Shown here in pieces: positions 53,937-62,926 of a stretch of DNA of 64,000 nt. The stretch comes from Paucibacter sp. DJ2R-2. Lineage in GTDB: Bacteria; Pseudomonadota; Gammaproteobacteria; Burkholderiales; Burkholderiaceae_C. Positions within the stretch are counted from its first letter, which is position 1, and every line of letters begins with the position of its first letter. The notes beneath the pieces were generated by a model. It did not search any database and was not told the origin of the DNA. It saw nothing but the letters and a program-made list of their open reading frames with translations. A program made the position numbers and the translations under genes. The stretch lies in contig NZ_JAJIRT010000013.1 in assembly GCF_025717675.1 (NCBI RefSeq), forward strand, positions 98,309 through 162,308, in the 5' to 3' direction.

Positions 53937-54017
53937 CCGGCCGCTGATCATTCAGCGGCCGGCGACTCGGCCCGCTGTTGCGGTCCGACAGGCCGCCTTT
54001 CATGCAGGGCGGCCTGT
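53937..54017 (+). other. two hairpins between receptor and MFS genes
   Basis: Hairpin 1: CCGGCCGCTGA / TCAGCGGCCGG (53937-53962), 11-bp perfect stem, no T-run. Hairpin 2: ACAGGCCGCC / GGCGGCCTGT (53988-54017), 10-bp stem followed by TGTGTGTTTC. They may end or attenuate receptor transcription before the transporter gene. Confidence 0.5.
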
Positions 54018-54086
54018 TGTGTGTTTCGATGCTGTTCGCCAGATGGACGGCCGGTCATTTCTTGCTCCTTGTGGGTACGCTCTCTC

Positions 54087-55436
54087 ATGAACAAAGCTTC
54101 CGAACTCCGTTCCGGCTCGAAAGGAGGCGTGGTCCTGGCCATGATCTTCATCGGCCTGATGTTCTTCATCCTCGGCTTCGTCACCTGGCTGAATGGCTCC
54201 TTGATCCCCTTTCTCAAGGTGGTGTGTGAGCTCAATAACTTCCAGGCGCTCTGGGTCACCTTTGCCTTCTACATCGCCTATACGGTGATGGCGCTGCCCT
54301 CGGCCGCCATCTTGGCGCGCAGCGGCTACAAGCGCGGCATGACGCTGAGCCTGGCGGTCATGGCCTTGGGGGCCTTGCTCTTCATTCCGGCCGCCAAGGT
54401 CGGGCATTACGGCCTTTTCCTGCTGGCCCTGTTCACCCTGGCCTCAGGCATGACGCTGATGCAGACGGCCATCAACCCCTACATCGTCTGCATCGGTGCG
54501 CGTGAAAGCGCGGCCATGCGCATCAGCATCATGGGCTTGTTCAACAAGGGCGCCGGCATCGTCGTGCCATTGGTGTTCTCGGCCTTGATCTTGTCCGGCT
54601 TTGACCAGAAGGCCGCCGTCGACCTGGCTGCGCTGGAGCCTGCCGCGCGCGCTCTGGCTCGTGCCGAGTTGGCTTCGCGCCTGATCACGCCTTATCTGGT
54701 CATGGCCGGCGTGCTGCTGGTCTTCACCGCCGTCATCCACTTCTCCTCGCTGGCCGAGCCCGACCTGGATGATGCGGGCGACAACGCTCCCGTGCGCATC
54801 GGCGAGGTCTTCCGCTTTCCCCAGGTGGTGCTGGGCGCGCTGAGCCTGTTCGTCTATGTGGGCGTGGAGGTGATCGCCGGCGACACCATTGGCCTTTACG
54901 GCCAGCAGCTGGGCGTGGCGAACTACGCCGTGCTCACCAGCTACACCATGGGCGGCATGGTGCTTGGCTATCTGGCCGGTGTGCTCTTGATCCCGCGCCT
55001 GCTTTCGCAGAAGACCGCGCTGCAGGCCTCGGCCGTGCTGGGCGTGCTGCTGTCTGCCGCCGTGGCCCTGAGCTCCAGCCAGGACAGCGGCATCTCGCAG
55101 CTTCTGCTCGGCTGGGCCGGTGTGCCGGCCGTGCCCAACACCGTGTTCTGCCTGGCCGCCCTCGGCTTGGCCAATGCCCTGGTCTGGCCGGCTGTCTGGC
55201 CCTTGGCCCTGCAAGACCTCGGCCGCCACACCGCCAGCGGTTCGGCTCTGCTCATCATGGGCATCGCCGGTGGCGCCTTGCTGCCCATGGTTTACGGTCG
55301 CTTGGCTGATGCCGGCGGCCCGCAAAGCGCCTACTGGGTCATGCTGCCCTGCTACCTGATCATCTTGTTCTACGCCACGGTGGGCCACAAGCTGCGCCAC
55401 TGGGGCGCGGGGCAGGGGAGCTTGAAGCAGGCTTGA
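54087..55436 (+). CDS. FucP/GluP-type sugar MFS transporter
   Basis: 449-residue inner-membrane sugar:proton symporter with about 12 helices. Typical opening: FIGLMFFILGFVTWLNGSLI and PFLKVVCELNNFQALWVTFA; later TLMQTAINPYIVCIGARES and the FNKGAGIVVPL block. The start ATG gives MNKASELRSG. The upstream TonB-dependent receptor suggests coupled outer and inner membrane uptake of a sugar; the sugar itself (fucose, glucose, GlcNAc) cannot be told. Confidence 0.93.
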   Translation: MNKASELRSGSKGGVVLAMIFIGLMFFILGFVTWLNGSLIPFLKVVCELNNFQALWVTFAFYIAYTVMALPSAAILARSGYKRGMTLSLAVMALGALLFIPAAKVGHYGLFLLALFTLASGMTLMQTAINPYIVCIGARESAAMRISIMGLFNKGAGIVVPLVFSALILSGFDQKAAVDLAALEPAARALARAELASRLITPYLVMAGVLLVFTAVIHFSSLAEPDLDDAGDNAPVRIGEVFRFPQVVLGALSLFVYVGVEVIAGDTIGLYGQQLGVANYAVLTSYTMGGMVLGYLAGVLLIPRLLSQKTALQASAVLGVLLSAAVALSSSQDSGISQLLLGWAGVPAVPNTVFCLAALGLANALVWPAVWPLALQDLGRHTASGSALLIMGIAGGALLPMVYGRLADAGGPQSAYWVMLPCYLIILFYATVGHKLRHWGAGQGSLKQA

Positions 55437-55514
55437 GCGAAGCAGGCGGCAGGGCGCCGTGGTGGCCTGAGCGCCTGACAGCCTTCCTGCCGTCCTGAGT
55501 GATGGCCCGTCTGT

Positions 55515-55856
55515 TCAGGACTCCGCGTCGAACATGAACACGCGCAGCTCCTGGCCACAGCGGCAGGCCCGAGCCAAGCGAGCGGCCCAGGCGATGGCTT
55601 CCCCGCGCGAGGCCAGTTCCAGCACGGTGAAGCCGCCATTCAGCGCCGGCGCCCAGGGGTAGCCGCCTTCGCTGACGGACCCATCGGCCATCACCAGCAG
55701 CGGCGCCACCGCTTCGTCGATGCCGCCGCCGAACACATAGACCCCGGCCGCCTTGGCCGCGGCGATCACCGCATGGGCGTCGCGGCTGACCGCCGGCAAC
55801 TCGCCCTCCGGCACGACCATCGCGGCGCTGGGGAAGGAGATCAGGTACTTGGACAT
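55515..55856 (-). CDS. YCII-related (DGPF) domain protein
   Basis: 113-residue YciI-family dimeric alpha/beta-barrel protein: MSKYLISFPSAAMVV at the start, AKAAGVYVFGGGIDEAVAPL, then NGGFTVLELASRGEAIAWAA. Function of this family is mostly unknown; it often lies beside ECF sigma factors, but none is present here. Confidence 0.85.
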   Translation of the reverse strand: MSKYLISFPSAAMVVPEGELPAVSRDAHAVIAAAKAAGVYVFGGGIDEAVAPLLVMADGSVSEGGYPWAPALNGGFTVLELASRGEAIAWAARLARACRCGQELRVFMFDAES

Positions 55857-56090
55857 GGTGGGCGAGGCTCCGTGCTGAATGGATGGGGCCACGGCGGACC
55901 GGGCCGTCACTGGTGGCCCCCGAAGTTTGCCAAACACAGAGCAAGACAAGGCAAGGATGGGCCGGCGATGGCAAGGCGTGGCTTGGATCAATTCTTTACA
56001 CAGGGCGCAAGGTAAAGAAGGCCAAGTTCGAGCCTGGTGGCGCCGACAAACTTCATCAAGGCGCCGACGCTTCTGATGCAGTCAAGCAGT

Positions 56091-56162
<72 letters not shown>

Positions 56163-56219
56163 TAAGTAGGGGGCTTGTCGGCCACCACCCGGTTCATTCA
56201 AGCAGCGAGGCTCACCGTC

Positions 56220-56906
56220 ATGATCGCAAGCTCCATGTCCATTGTCAGCTCCCCCATGGCCAGCACCCGTGCCGCGGCGCCACCGCGCCCGCCCAAGGCT
56301 GAGGACGTCTTCAAACAGATCGACGCCGAGGGCAAGGGCTCCGTGACGGCCTCCGATGCCGCCGCCTATTTGGTGAAGATCTCGCCAGAAGGCGCACGCA
56401 AGGCCGATGCCGCCGCCTCTGCCCGGCTGCAGCAAGACATCGCGCAGTCTCTCAGCCAAGCCGATGTGGACGGCAATGGCCAGCTCAGTCAAAGCGAGTT
56501 CAAGCAAGCCTTGTCGCAAGGCCCTGCGGGTGCTCGACCAGCAGGCGGCGATGGCGATGATGTCACGGACGGGGCCGCCGGCCCAGGCCGCAGCCAGGCT
56601 GGGGGCCGTGCGTCAGGTCCGCCGCCCGGCGCACATGGAGGGGCAGGCGGTGCAAAGCCCGCCGCTGCAAGCGCATCGGGCGGCACCTCCAGCAGTTCCT
56701 CATCGACCAGCTTTGAGAACGAGGATGCCAACCGCGACGGCAAGGTCACCGAGCCCGAGCGCCAAGCCTATGCAGCCCAGCATCCGAAGCAAGGCGTCAA
56801 TGAGGCGGGAGCCCAGCAGAAGACCGCGGCGGCGGCCGCTTCCGTGCGTGCCGCGAGCGAACTGGCGCTGCAGCGCTATCAAGAAGTGGCGGGCAGCGTG
56901 GGCTAA
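56220..56906 (+). CDS. EF-hand calcium-binding protein
   Basis: 228-residue Ser/Ala/Gly-rich protein with three EF-hand loops: IDAEGKGSVTASDA (degenerate, about 41), ADVDGNGQLSQSEF (about 84) and DANRDGKVTEPE (about 170). A Gly/Ser/Pro-rich linker separates loops two and three. There is no Sec signal. Similar EF-hand proteins in Burkholderiales have been annotated as XopAW-like effectors; I cannot confirm that here. The stop overlaps the LysE gene stop on the other strand by four bases. A CAAG microsatellite is just upstream. Confidence 0.8.
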   Translation: MIASSMSIVSSPMASTRAAAPPRPPKAEDVFKQIDAEGKGSVTASDAAAYLVKISPEGARKADAAASARLQQDIAQSLSQADVDGNGQLSQSEFKQALSQGPAGARPAGGDGDDVTDGAAGPGRSQAGGRASGPPPGAHGGAGGAKPAAASASGGTSSSSSSTSFENEDANRDGKVTEPERQAYAAQHPKQGVNEAGAQQKTAAAAASVRAASELALQRYQEVAGSVG

Positions 56907-57535
56907 CCGGCCCGTGAGCGGAACTCCAGTGCGGTGCTGATCAGCAGCCGCAGGCCGAAGGCGCCGACCACGAGGGACGAGAGCTGATTCAGGCGCCGGA
57001 AATTGCGAAGGTAGGCGCGCTGAACCATGGGCTGGGACAGAACAAGCGCCAGCGAGCCATGCCAGACCACCGAGTTGGCGAACACCAGCAAGACGGCGGA
57101 GGCGGACAGCATCAGCGAGGGCTGAGCCGGCATGGCCGTGGCGAAGACGCTGCCGTAGAAGAGGGCGATCTTTGGGTTGAGGATGCTGGTCATGAAGCCG
57201 GCGCGGAATGCGCCGGCGTGTGAGAGAAGCCGCTCGCCCTCACTGCGCGGCTGGTGGCGCGAACCCCAGAGCTTGTAGGCCAGTTGCAGCAGGTAGAGGC
57301 CGCCTGCCAGCTGCGCCACTTGGCGCAGTGCCGGGTGCGCCGCAAAGATGACGCCGACCCCCATGACGGCAAGAAGCGCCCAAGCCAGCGTGGCGCTGGT
57401 CATGCCGGCCACGGCAGCGAGTGCCTTGGACCGGGTATCGCCGGCCGCCAGCTGCCCAATCAGGATGAAGTTGAAACCGGGAACCAAGAGGACGGCCCAG
57501 TGCAAGAGCGCGATAGGAAGCAGGGTGGCGAGCAT
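56903..57535 (-). CDS. LysE/RhtB-family exporter
   Basis: 210-residue inner-membrane amino acid or metabolite exporter with about six helices. Family text: LLVPGFNFILIGQLAAGDTR, GGLYLLQLAYKLWGSR and FRAGFMTSILNPKIALFYGS. The ATG giving MLATLLPIALL is preferred over an upstream TTG. The substrate is unknown. Confidence 0.92.
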   Translation of the reverse strand: MLATLLPIALLHWAVLLVPGFNFILIGQLAAGDTRSKALAAVAGMTSATLAWALLAVMGVGVIFAAHPALRQVAQLAGGLYLLQLAYKLWGSRHQPRSEGERLLSHAGAFRAGFMTSILNPKIALFYGSVFATAMPAQPSLMLSASAVLLVFANSVVWHGSLALVLSQPMVQRAYLRNFRRLNQLSSLVVGAFGLRLLISTALEFRSRAG

Positions 57536-57694
57536 GTGGATGGAGAAGCGCAAGGCTATGACTGAGTGCGCCGCTTGGGCGCGAAGACGCGAGGGCAGCC
57601 TGAAAACAGGTGGATTCTGGCAGTCCCGCTGAGGCGTGCATCATTGTGCCCCGAGGGCTACGCGCTGGATGGCTGGTGGACTGAACATCAACGA

Positions 57695-58231
57695 TCAGTC
57701 GCCACAGCCGCCCAGGCTCGCCGTGGGTGAGGGCTGTGCAGGCGAGGTGCGGGCGCGCGCCGCCTCGTACGCGCTGCGTTGCAGCGACATGGACACCTGG
57801 TCGATCCCGGCACCAAAACCGTCGATGACATGCTGGCTCGTGCGGAACCCGTGGCGAGCAAAGAAGCCCGCCGTGTGCTGGCTGGTGTCGATGGCGATCT
57901 CGTCGATCTCGGGCCGCAGGAACAGCCGATCCATGCGCCAAACCAGCAGCTGAGTTCCAAGGGCGCTGCCGTGATGCTCACGCGCCACCATGCCCCAGCT
58001 GAGTCGGCCGACGCCTTCGCGAACATAGCAGCCGCCACAGGCCACCAGGGGCGCTCCGAGCGCCACGACGAAATACTCTCCACTGGGTTTATCGAGGAAG
58101 GCTTCGAACTCGGGCAGTTCCGAGGGGTCGAAGTAGCGAGGCAGGTTGCTGCGAAAGATCGCCAGGCAGGCCTCTTGGTCCGCTGCGACATAGGGCCGGA
58201 TTTGCGTGCTGGGGCTGGCGTGGAGGGTCAT
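57695..58231 (-). CDS. GNAT-family N-acetyltransferase
   Basis: 178-residue acetyltransferase: IRPYVAADQEACLAIFRSNL at the start, acetyl-CoA loop region REHHGSALGTQLLVWRM, and C-terminal TAGFFARHGFRTSQHV. The Ala/Ser/Pro-rich tail is variable. Substrate unknown. The 181 bases between it and the next gene show no further gene. Confidence 0.88.
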   Translation of the reverse strand: MTLHASPSTQIRPYVAADQEACLAIFRSNLPRYFDPSELPEFEAFLDKPSGEYFVVALGAPLVACGGCYVREGVGRLSWGMVAREHHGSALGTQLLVWRMDRLFLRPEIDEIAIDTSQHTAGFFARHGFRTSQHVIDGFGAGIDQVSMSLQRSAYEAARARTSPAQPSPTASLGGCGD

Positions 58232-58412
58232 TGCGGGGCAGGTTCCAAGTGGAGGCGGGCGCGCCTGTCTAGGTGCTGGGCCGTGGCAAACCGCCTCGAT
58301 ATTGCGGCCCTTCGGGCCAATCAGGAAGGCAGCGAGACCGTTCGGCTGCTACTGCGGGCGCAGTACCGGCGCGCCAGGGGCTTTGCCGCCGTAACTGCTG
58401 GCGTCAGAGCCC

Positions 58413-58730
58413 TCAAAATGCAGCGATTCTCAAGATGACACTCATCTTGCTTTCCGAAAGACCCGACAGGTCCTGTTCAGAGATTCGCCCCTCGCGCAGC
58501 AGCCGGCCAAAGACAAGGTCCAGCTGCGAATACCTGTAGTCGTACTTGCTGTCTATGGCCCACCTCGATTTGGACAAGAATTCTTCCGTAGACCACATGC
58601 CTTCCGGATCGCTCGCGCGCTCTGCCATGGCTTTGAAGGTTTGCAGGACTTCAGTAAGTTCTTGATGCAGCGCCGCATCAAAGACGCGGCGAGCAATCTT
58701 CTTCTCCGAGCTGCTCCACTCATCGGTCAT
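58413..58730 (-). CDS. hypothetical protein, charged and helical
   Basis: 105-residue protein, mostly helical (SEKKIARRVFDAALHQELTE, then WAIDSKYDYRYSQLDLVFGR and REGRISEQDLSGL). No membrane segment or signal. AGGAG precedes the ATG. I do not know its function. It follows an attC-like site and could be a gene cassette. Confidence 0.75.
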   Translation of the reverse strand: MTDEWSSSEKKIARRVFDAALHQELTEVLQTFKAMAERASDPEGMWSTEEFLSKSRWAIDSKYDYRYSQLDLVFGRLLREGRISEQDLSGLSESKMSVILRIAAF

Positions 58731-58770
58731 GACGGTCTCCTGATGAAGTCCAGGATTCAAGACAAGCTGG

Positions 58771-58872
58771 GCTCAACAGACGGGTTCGGCGGGCGTAGCT
58801 GATCATGCATTGCAATGTCGCGCCGGCTTAGGGCTCGCATGTTTCTTTACCCGCTCGCCTTCTGGGTTAGGC
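58771..58872 (-). other. attC-like integron recombination site
   Basis: Read on minus, GCCTAAC (58872-58866) begins the element and overlaps the cupin stop codon. GTTGAGC (58777-58771) ends it 40 bases before the next gene. Both cores match RYYYAAC and GTTRRRY. The arms between show partial inverted symmetry and CATTGCAATG at the centre. Length 102 bases is within the attC range. Confidence 0.45.
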
Positions 58873-59301
58873 TCCGCTGGGTAGCTCTGGGACGAGCCCG
58901 TACCGAGCCATGACTTGAGCGATCAGGGCTGGATTGGGTGGGCCTGAGACCCCCAAGATCTGCGCGATGTCCCGGAAGTACTGCGGACCGAGATCTGGGT
59001 ACTGCGTGACGAGTGCCTTCGTGTACACAGTCCCAGGATTCGAGAAGGCATGAACCTTGCCTCGGGGGCTGACCATCGCCTGGCCTGGATGCAGCTCTCG
59101 AACTTCATCACCCACCCGATAGCGCAGGACGCCTTCGAGCACATAGATGTACTCATCGTTGTTGTCGTGGCTGTGGGGCGGCGGCACACGAGCACCGGGC
59201 GGTACGCCCAGCTCGAACAGGCCCGGTTTTCCGGTTGACGACCCGTCAACGAGGTAGCGAATGCTGAGTTGTCCGACCTGTATGGGCGCGTCGTCTTTCA
59301 T
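58867..59301 (-). CDS. cupin-domain protein
   Basis: 144-residue single-domain cupin: metal motif 1 PPPHSHDNNDEYIYVLEGVL with His, His and Glu ligands, and motif 2 SPRGKVHAFSNPGT with His. The C-terminal helices (DIAQILGVSGPPNP) are typical of quercetinase-like small cupins. The stop codon lies within an attC-like GCCTAAC core. Function unknown. Confidence 0.88.
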   Translation of the reverse strand: MKDDAPIQVGQLSIRYLVDGSSTGKPGLFELGVPPGARVPPPHSHDNNDEYIYVLEGVLRYRVGDEVRELHPGQAMVSPRGKVHAFSNPGTVYTKALVTQYPDLGPQYFRDIAQILGVSGPPNPALIAQVMARYGLVPELPSGA

Positions 59302-59390
59302 TTGCGGAGTTCCTCTCGGAAGAAGGAAGGTTGGAATCGTAGCGCCAAGTGGCGGTCTTCACAGGGGCAGTCTGCCCTCGGCCAAGCCGC

Positions 59391-59912
59391 TCACAGCCGT
59401 CCTCCGATGAGCGCTCTCGACAGCAGTTGTTGCATGCCCCAGCGATGAAACGGAACGATGAAGAACAGGTAGACCTTGCCGAAGCGGTTGTGCACGGTGC
59501 AAATCGTCGAGACGACGACGCTGCTGTGTTCGCCCCTGACTTCCTTCAGCACCGACAGCCTGAAGTCCAGGTGCTTGTTGTTGCGTCCAGCGACGAGTTC
59601 CTTGGGCGTGAGCGCAAAGATGGGCCACACGCCGATCTTCTCGCCCACGACGTAGCTGCTCTTGACCTCTGGATTCATGATCTCCGACTGCGTGGGCGCC
59701 TCGAGACCACAGAAGGTGGCGATGCGGTTCCTGACGATCAGGGAATACTTCAGCCATCTTGGAAGCTGCCCAAAGATGGCGAAAAAGATCGCGGCCATGC
59801 CGGCCTGCTCTTGGCGCAAGGGAACGCGGTAGGCGTCGCGAAAGTAGGCAGCGTCGATCACGCGGCGTTCCAGGATGCTGGAGGAGGGGACTTCACATTC
59901 CACGACGGCCAT
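59391..59912 (-). CDS. DUF2867 family protein
   Basis: 173-residue protein of the DUF2867 family: VECEVPSSSILERRVIDAAY, AIFGQLPRWLKYSLIVRNRI and near the end VYLFFIVPFHRWGMQQLL. No signal peptide; weakly amphipathic. GGAG precedes the ATG. Homologues often lie beside NAD-dependent epimerases or oxidoreductases, but none is present here. Function unknown. Confidence 0.8.
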   Translation of the reverse strand: MAVVECEVPSSSILERRVIDAAYFRDAYRVPLRQEQAGMAAIFFAIFGQLPRWLKYSLIVRNRIATFCGLEAPTQSEIMNPEVKSSYVVGEKIGVWPIFALTPKELVAGRNNKHLDFRLSVLKEVRGEHSSVVVSTICTVHNRFGKVYLFFIVPFHRWGMQQLLSRALIGGRL

Positions 59913-60316
59913 AAGTTCTCCGGAGTGCGCTGATCTTTCTGCCTGACGATGCTGTGCGGCAAATCGAAATCCAGAGCCAAGCGTCTCAGCTGACCGCGGA
60001 CGCGCAGGTCGGACTTGAATCTCACGGGCAGCTCGCCAAGCATGGTCGTTAGTGTGACTCAACATCAGCTTCGATCGCTTCAGCGCTGAGAGGATCGGAC
60101 GGCCAGTTCGGAGTCAGCCAGCGCTCCGTTGCCTAGCGCACAGACCGCAAGCGCCGGCACAAAGAGGATTGTGCCCACTCGTTCTCGCGCGCTCGCTCGA
60201 TCGATCGATCTGAGCAGCGGGAGCTTGGCGTTCGACGCACCCGTCGTGGTTTGGCTGCGCGAGCTCGCGCACTCGAGGGCTACCCATCACGATCGCTCAC
60301 CAAAGAAAGGGCTGAA
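59913..60316. other. non-coding interval between divergent genes
   Basis: No confident gene. On minus, ATG at 60043 opens a 61-codon frame that overlaps the DUF2867 start, and a GTTGAGT core (60063-60057) lies 13 bases before it. A short CGATCGATCGATC run occurs near 60198. Both divergent promoters must lie here. Confidence 0.4.
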
Positions 60317-61003
60317 ATGATCCTCCCAAGACTGGAAAGAATGGCTGTCGTCGTTGGTGTTTTGGCCGTGCTGGCCACGCCAGGTGGCTTTGCAGTGGCG
60401 GACCCCATCACCCTGCATTACTCTGGGGTGGTCACACAAGCATCGTTCGACCCATACAACCCATGGCAAGGGGCGGTGTCGGTTGGCTCGGCCTTTGGCG
60501 CCGGACTCCACTTCGACACGAGCGCGGTTGACGCAGCGGCATCATCCAGCCTGGGCTCTTACACGCTCAGTGGCCTTACGTACAGCTTTGCGCCAAAGCT
60601 GGGGCTGAGCGAACTGCACGCCATGAGTACGGTCAACATTTCCATCGTCGATGGTGTGGGGGGCGGACCAGACCAATACACGGTGTTCGCGTCGGAGGGT
60701 GTGGCCGATGGGCTGGAGGCTTACTACACGATGGCAATCGTGCTGGACGACGCTTCGGGTACCGCCTTCAACAGCGACGCATTGCTCGCAGGGTTGCCCG
60801 ATTTCACTCAGTTCTCCGTGCGGACCTTCGCCTTGACGGGGCGGTACTTCGACCCTCAAGACCGGCTCATTCAGTACGAGATCCAGGGTGACTTGACCGT
60901 GCCAGAGCCGGGCACGGCGCTTCTCGGGGCACTAGCCCTTCTCGGCTGCACAGCGGCCACGCGCAGGCAAAAGACCATTGCCTTGCGCGCTGCAGCGGCT
61001 TGA
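60317..61003 (+). CDS. PEP-CTERM sorting-domain protein
   Basis: 228-residue exported protein: signal peptide to about residue 29 (VVGVLAVLATPGGFAVA-DPI), beta-rich body with LHYSGVVTQASFDPYNPWQG, and C-terminal PEP-CTERM signal VPEPGTALLGALALLGCTAA with RRQK tail. Such proteins are anchored through an exosortase. AAAGGG precedes the ATG. Function unknown; second PEP-CTERM protein of the window. Confidence 0.87.
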   Translation: MILPRLERMAVVVGVLAVLATPGGFAVADPITLHYSGVVTQASFDPYNPWQGAVSVGSAFGAGLHFDTSAVDAAASSSLGSYTLSGLTYSFAPKLGLSELHAMSTVNISIVDGVGGGPDQYTVFASEGVADGLEAYYTMAIVLDDASGTAFNSDALLAGLPDFTQFSVRTFALTGRYFDPQDRLIQYEIQGDLTVPEPGTALLGALALLGCTAATRRQKTIALRAAAA

Positions 61004-61067
61004 TGTACGCACCCGCGCCATCGTTCTCTTGCTTTCCCCGCCTCTTCCATCACCGGAGTCCTACACC

Positions 61068-61859
61068 ATGAAGAACTGCAGCCTCATCCGCGCCCTGGCC
61101 CACATGGCCTTAGCCGTTCTCGCGGCAAGCCCGATCGCGGCGCATGCCGTTGACGGTGTGGTGCTGATCGATGCCGCCCGTGTCAACGCGGCCGGTGGAT
61201 TCCCCTACCGAATCAGTCAGTCGGGCAGCTACCGTTTGGCCAGCAACCTCAACGTCGGTCTCTTCTCGCCTGTCAACGCCATCGAAGTCGGGGCCGTGGG
61301 TGTCAATCTATCAGTGACTATCGACTTCAACGGCTTCACCGTCGTCGGCTCCCCAGTCTGCGATTTCAATGCACAAGGCGATGTGATGTGCAACGCGCCA
61401 GGCGCCGGTAGTGGTGTTTACGTCCAGGCCAATGCCGCCGTCACGGTGGTCAATGGAACTGTGCGCGGCATGGGCAACCAAGGCATCGCCTGCATGGGAT
61501 CTTGCCGTGTAGAAAACATGACCTTGGCCAACAACGGTGGATATGCTGTGTCCATGGGCAAGGGCGGAGTTCTTAAGCACAGCACCGTGCTCCTGAATCG
61601 ATTCGGCGTCGCTGCCACCGGTGCCTTGCTGCAGGGCAATGTGCTGCAGTTCAATCAGGGCAACGCGATCAATGCCAGCACCAGCAACGTTCTGGGCAAT
61701 GTCGTCTCAGGCAATGGCGGATTCGGTCTTGCTGGCTCGAGCAACGGCTATGCCAACAATCTGTTCAGTCTGAACAACGGCGGCAATGCTTCGCCACAAG
61801 TATCTTCCGGAAACGTGCAGACGGGTGGCAATGTCTGCGGCACAGGCTCATGTCAGTGA
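61068..61859 (+). CDS. secreted right-handed beta-helix protein
   Basis: 263-residue exported protein: signal peptide to about residue 25 (AASPIAAHA), then repeated short beta rungs typical of parallel beta-helix (NAAVTVVNGTVRGMGNQGIA, VENMTLANNGGYAVSMGKG, LLQGNVLQFNQGNAINAS). Four cysteines in the middle part (about residues 103-147) and a terminal VCGTGSC may form disulfides. It lies 64 bases after the PEP-CTERM gene and is probably co-transcribed. The following 246 bases to the GNAT stop show no gene. Confidence 0.8.
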   Translation: MKNCSLIRALAHMALAVLAASPIAAHAVDGVVLIDAARVNAAGGFPYRISQSGSYRLASNLNVGLFSPVNAIEVGAVGVNLSVTIDFNGFTVVGSPVCDFNAQGDVMCNAPGAGSGVYVQANAAVTVVNGTVRGMGNQGIACMGSCRVENMTLANNGGYAVSMGKGGVLKHSTVLLNRFGVAATGALLQGNVLQFNQGNAINASTSNVLGNVVSGNGGFGLAGSSNGYANNLFSLNNGGNASPQVSSGNVQTGGNVCGTGSCQ

Positions 61860-62105
61860 ACAGTGGAGACGTCTTCCATGACTTGATCTGACCCAGGCTC
61901 CTGCCCTCATAGACGCGAGTTTCGGTGCGCCTCATCACTTCCTGATCAGACGCAAATGTTCGGCGGCATCCATTCGCGCATTAGGGCCCCCACCAGGGCT
62001 TGCATCAGGTGGTGTCGCTGGGCAGATCGATTCACATCGCCCGAAGGTCATGATGAAGAAATCAAATCGACGCTGTTGAACCGGAGGCAAGTCTCAGTAC
62101 AGACC

Positions 62106-62531
62106 CTAGGCCGATAGCAAGCGCACAAAGCGCTTTCTCTTCTCAGAGAAGCCGTTCTTCTCATAGAAGGCATGGGCCTCTTTCCTGGACTCATTGCTGG
62201 ACAGCTCCATCTGAGTACAGCCCAGCCGCCGCGCGTGCAACTCAATATGTGCAAGCAGTGCCGCACCGACACCTTGGCCGCGAACAGACTCATTGACCAC
62301 GAGTGCCGAAACTACGCCCCATTTGCCAGGCTCGTGAATGGGGAGCAGTGTGTTGAAGACAATGACTCCAACGACACCTTCGCCGACTTCGGCAACAAAG
62401 ATCTCGTTGTGGCCGTCGACTCTGCTCTCCAGGCGCTCAATCAACTCTGAAGGCAAGCAAGCGTAGCCCAGCTGCTCAAAGAGCTTGGCGAGATCCTCTG
62501 CATCCTTGACTTGAGCAGTTCGAATATTCAT
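62106..62531 (-). CDS. GNAT-family N-acetyltransferase
   Basis: 141-residue acetyltransferase: IRTAQVKDAEDLAKLFEQLG, VVSALVVNESVRGQGVGAAL (acetyl-CoA loop RGQGVGAA) and AHAFYEKNGFSEKRKRFVR. A GTTCAAC core lies 24 bases past its stop. The coding DNA is less GC-rich than the window average, suggesting acquisition. Confidence 0.88.
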   Translation of the reverse strand: MNIRTAQVKDAEDLAKLFEQLGYACLPSELIERLESRVDGHNEIFVAEVGEGVVGVIVFNTLLPIHEPGKWGVVSALVVNESVRGQGVGAALLAHIELHARRLGCTQMELSSNESRKEAHAFYEKNGFSEKRKRFVRLLSA

Positions 62532-62556
62532 TGCGCAAGAACGCTTGAGTAGATAG

Positions 62557-62910
62557 TTATGTTCGATGGTGGAGTGTTTTGACAACGAACTCTCCGATGC
62601 GACGCATTGCTGCTTCAGCGGGCAGCTTGCCTTGCACGATAAGCAGCTGGCGCTGCGGCGCAAGCACTGCCCGCAGCGCAAAGGACCACGCGAACGCCAG
62701 CAGCACCAGCAGCAGGAGTAGCACGACAAGGTATGCGAAGCCGAAGCTGGCATAGAACACGAAGAATCGCGCGGAAGGAAAGACTGGCAAGACGAGATCC
62801 CGAACGTACGAGGGCGGAAACAACTGAATAACGATCAGCGTTTCGATAACCCATGCAAGCAGGAGCAGCTGTGACCACACCACCTTTGCGAGGCGCTCGA
62901 ACCAGTGCAT
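62557..62910 (-). CDS. small inner-membrane protein
   Basis: 117-residue protein with two or three hydrophobic segments (LLLLAWVIETLIVIQLF and YLVVLLLLLVLLAFAWSFAL) and a soluble C-terminal 30 residues ending VVKTLHHRT. No family recognised. Packed 25 bases before the GNAT gene and 16 after the preceding one. The start ATG follows an in-frame TTG. Confidence 0.65.
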   Translation of the reverse strand: MHWFERLAKVVWSQLLLLAWVIETLIVIQLFPPSYVRDLVLPVFPSARFFVFYASFGFAYLVVLLLLLVLLAFAWSFALRAVLAPQRQLLIVQGKLPAEAAMRRIGEFVVKTLHHRT

Positions 62911-62926
62911 TTGAAGCAACTAAGGT

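Noticed and set aside
59858..60043. 61-codon minus-strand frame starting MLGELPVRFK
   Set aside because: It overlaps the start of the DUF2867 gene, has no recognised domain and only a possible recombination core in front; kept as a note within the cassette idea.
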